A stretch of 14,765 nt of DNA from an uncultured Mycoplasmatota bacterium (GTDB taxonomy: Bacteria > Bacillota_I > Bacilli_A > RF39 > UBA660). The translations under genes and the position numbers were made by a program. The notes beneath the pieces are model-generated. The model had not been told where the DNA came from. It did not search any database and was given only the letters and a program-made list of their open reading frames with translations. The stretch is taken from the NCBI GenBank assembly GCA_900556025.1, contig USNG01000036.1:1-14765 (forward strand), in the 5' to 3' direction. Of this stretch, positions 13,550 to 14,765 are shown piece by piece; the first letter of the stretch is position 1, and each line of letters opens with the position of its first letter.

Positions 13550-14383
13550 ATGGAGATAATGAATGGTAAAGAACTTAGTTCTAAAATAAAAGATGAAATT
13601 AAGGATGAAGTTGAATCATGTTTTAAAACTCCTATATTAGCTGTTATAACTATTGGATATAATGCTGCTAGTGAAGTGTATATTAAAAATAAGAAAAAGG
13701 CATGTGAATATGTTGGGATGAGTCTTTTACATTTTGATTATGTTGATAGTGTAAAAGAGAAGGTTGTTATTAATAAGATTAAAGAATTAAATGAAGATGA
13801 AAATGTTAGTGGTATTATATTACAATTACCTATACCTGAAGGATTTGATTCTAAAAGGATTATTAATACTATTAGTCCTTTAAAAGATGTTGATGGTTTA
13901 ACAGAATCTTCTGTTTCAAAAATGTATTTTGGTGAAGATGGGTTAATTCCTTGTACTCCTAAAGGTATATTAGAATTATTAGATCATTATAATATATCTT
14001 TAACTGGAAAACATGTTGTTATAGTTGGACGTAGTAATTTAGTTGGTAAGCCTTTAATGATTGAATGTTTAAAAAGAGATGCTACTGTTACTGTGTGTCA
14101 TTCTAAAACTGAAAATTTATCTCATTTTACTAGTCAAGCTGATATATTGATAGTTGCTACTGGACAAAAATATTTGATTGATAAAGATATGGTTAAAGAA
14201 GGTAGTGTTATAGTTGATGTTGGAATTAGTCGTGAAGATGGTAAACTTTATGGTGATGTTAATCCAAATGTAAGTGAAAAGTGTTCTTATTTAACACCAG
14301 TTCCTGGTGGAGTTGGACCTATGACTGTAGCTATGCTTGTTAAGAATACATTAATTGCTTATAAAAAAATAAATAACCAATAA
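13550..14383 (+). CDS. folD: Bifunctional methylenetetrahydrofolate dehydrogenase/methenyltetrahydrofolate cyclohydrolase
   Basis: Cytoplasmic one-carbon enzyme that oxidises 5,10-methylene-THF with NAD(P) and hydrolyses the methenyl product to 10-formyl-THF, supplying purine synthesis and initiator-tRNA formylation. Hallmarks: YIKNKKKACEYVGM (44-57) with catalytic Lys48, GIILQLPIPEG (88-98), PLKDVDG (109-115), IPCTPKGILELL, the nucleotide-binding GRSNLVGKP, and C-terminal TPVPGGVGPMTVAML. At 277 residues it is typical for FolD. The start at 13550 has AAGGTG eight bases upstream (13536-13541). A second in-frame ATG at 13559 has poorer spacing. It is cotranscribed with the cyclophilin and ends at a hairpin facing rpsD. 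Confidence 0.97.
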   Translation: MEIMNGKELSSKIKDEIKDEVESCFKTPILAVITIGYNAASEVYIKNKKKACEYVGMSLLHFDYVDSVKEKVVINKIKELNEDENVSGIILQLPIPEGFDSKRIINTISPLKDVDGLTESSVSKMYFGEDGLIPCTPKGILELLDHYNISLTGKHVVIVGRSNLVGKPLMIECLKRDATVTVCHSKTENLSHFTSQADILIVATGQKYLIDKDMVKEGSVIVDVGISREDGKLYGDVNPNVSEKCSYLTPVPGGVGPMTVAMLVKNTLIAYKKINNQ

Positions 14384-14414
14384 AAAAACTCTTGAAAATT
14401 TTTCAAGAGTTTTT
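14384..14414. terminator. Bidirectional terminator between folD and rpsD
   Basis: A 13-bp stem (AAAAACTCTTGAA at 14384-14396 with TTCAAGAGTTTTT at 14402-14414), a 5-base AATTT loop, and A/T runs on both flanks. It serves the convergent folD and rpsD. Confidence 0.9.
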
Positions 14415-14424
14415 AAATAGCTAA

Positions 14425-14765
14425 TTATCTATTGTAGTATTCAACTATTAATGATTCGTTAATTTCTGAATTTAATTCTTCACGTTCTGGATATCTTACA
14501 TAAACACCAGATTTTTTAGTTTTGTCAACATTAACAAATGAAGGAATATTAATATCCATATTTAAACATTCATTAACAACTGGATGATCTAAAGAAGATT
14601 CTCTTACTGAAACAGTACTTCCAACTTTAACTCTATAAGATGGAATATCAACTTTCTTACCATCAACAGCAATGTGACCATGGTTAACTAGTTGTCTAGC
14701 AGCTCTTCTTGTTTTAGCAAATCCCATTCTATATACTAAATTATCTAATCTACTTTCTAAAAGTA
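14425..14765 (-). CDS. rpsD: 30S ribosomal protein S4, 3' part (5' end outside window)
   Basis: Primary 16S rRNA-binding protein of the small subunit. The frame stays open to the window edge: upstream of the internal Met at 14727 it reads [12 protein letters not shown], the normal S4 sequence before [18 protein letters not shown]. The 14727 ATG is therefore not the start, and about 85-90 N-terminal residues are missing. Visible are the S4 RNA-binding domain ([20 protein letters not shown], then [22 protein letters not shown]) and the C-terminal segment ending SLIVEYYNR. It stands apart from the ribosomal protein operons, as in Bacillus, where rpsD is monocistronic and autoregulated through its leader; that leader lies outside the window. 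Confidence 0.97.
   Translation of the reverse strand, partial: LLESRLDNLVYRMGFAKTRRAARQLVNHGHIAVDGKKVDIPSYRVKVGSTVSVRESSLDHPVVNECLNMDINIPSFVNVDKTKKSGVYVRYPEREELNSEINESLIVEYYNR

Noticed and set aside
14425..14727. A complete 100-residue S4-like protein starting at 14727
   Set aside because: The frame continues upstream with normal S4 residues ([10 protein letters not shown]), so this is a gene cut by the window edge, not a short paralogue.
1..14765. Mycoplasma-type code with TGA as Trp
   Set aside because: Conserved Trp positions in LeuS and others use TGG, and pssA, spoVAC and the 159-residue gene stop at TGA.

Overview
The window looks like a chromosomal housekeeping segment of a very AT-rich, low-GC Gram-positive bacterium (Bacillota: a Bacilli, Erysipelotrichia or gut 'Mollicutes-like' lineage). 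Supporting signs are Shine-Dalgarno sites on nearly every gene, sigma-A promoters with TATAAT boxes, a Firmicutes-type S4 protein, scpA-scpB, a murT-gatD-like pair and a spoVA sporulation cluster. Tryptophan is encoded by TGG and several genes stop at TGA, so the code is standard (table 11), not the UGA=Trp code of true mycoplasmas. I see no insertion sequence, phage gene or CRISPR array, and no gene-free stretch over 300 bases.

Layout. (1) 1-1805: 3' part of leuS, cut by the window edge, with its own terminator. (2) 1886-2941: an unrecognised 351-residue soluble protein, alone between two terminators. (3) 3070-4598: pssA-psd, a two-gene operon making phosphatidylserine and then phosphatidylethanolamine. 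It converges on (4) 5325-6659 (murT-like) and 4607-5332 (gatD-like) on the minus strand. (5) 6745-7224: a small charged helical protein divergent from murT. (6) 7280-7355: tRNA-Glu(CUC) on the minus strand. (7) 7449-9198: spoVAC-spoVAD-spoVAE, the spore dipicolinic-acid channel cluster. (8) 9274-11994: a Pro-rich membrane protein of unknown role, then scpA and scpB (condensin partners), apparently one operon. (9) 12023-12727: a small kinase-fold protein on the minus strand. (10) 12851-14383: a lipoprotein cyclophilin and folD. (11) 14425-14765: 3' part of rpsD on the minus strand, cut by the window edge. The three convergent junctions (psd/gatD, scpB/kinase, folD/rpsD) each carry one symmetric A-/T-flanked hairpin that can end transcription both ways.

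The most unusual content is the murT-gatD-like pair. Synteny, lengths and overall motifs fit the lipid II isoglutaminyl synthase complex, but the GatD-like protein lacks both the nucleophilic Cys and the catalytic His of the glutaminase site. The MurT-like partner has lost one of four zinc-ribbon Cys and several family motifs while keeping its ATP-binding loop. This could be an ammonia-dependent or repurposed cell-wall ligase. Secondary points are a variant LeuS editing peptide, two genes with no recognisable family, a stand-alone kinase-like protein with an operator-like dyad over its promoter, and a membrane protein coupled to scpAB.

Several longest-ORF starts are artefacts in which the GTG of an AGGTG-type ribosome binding site, or an ATG/TTG inside a promoter, lies in frame. 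I moved the starts of pssA, murT, the 159-residue protein, spoVAC and scpB accordingly.
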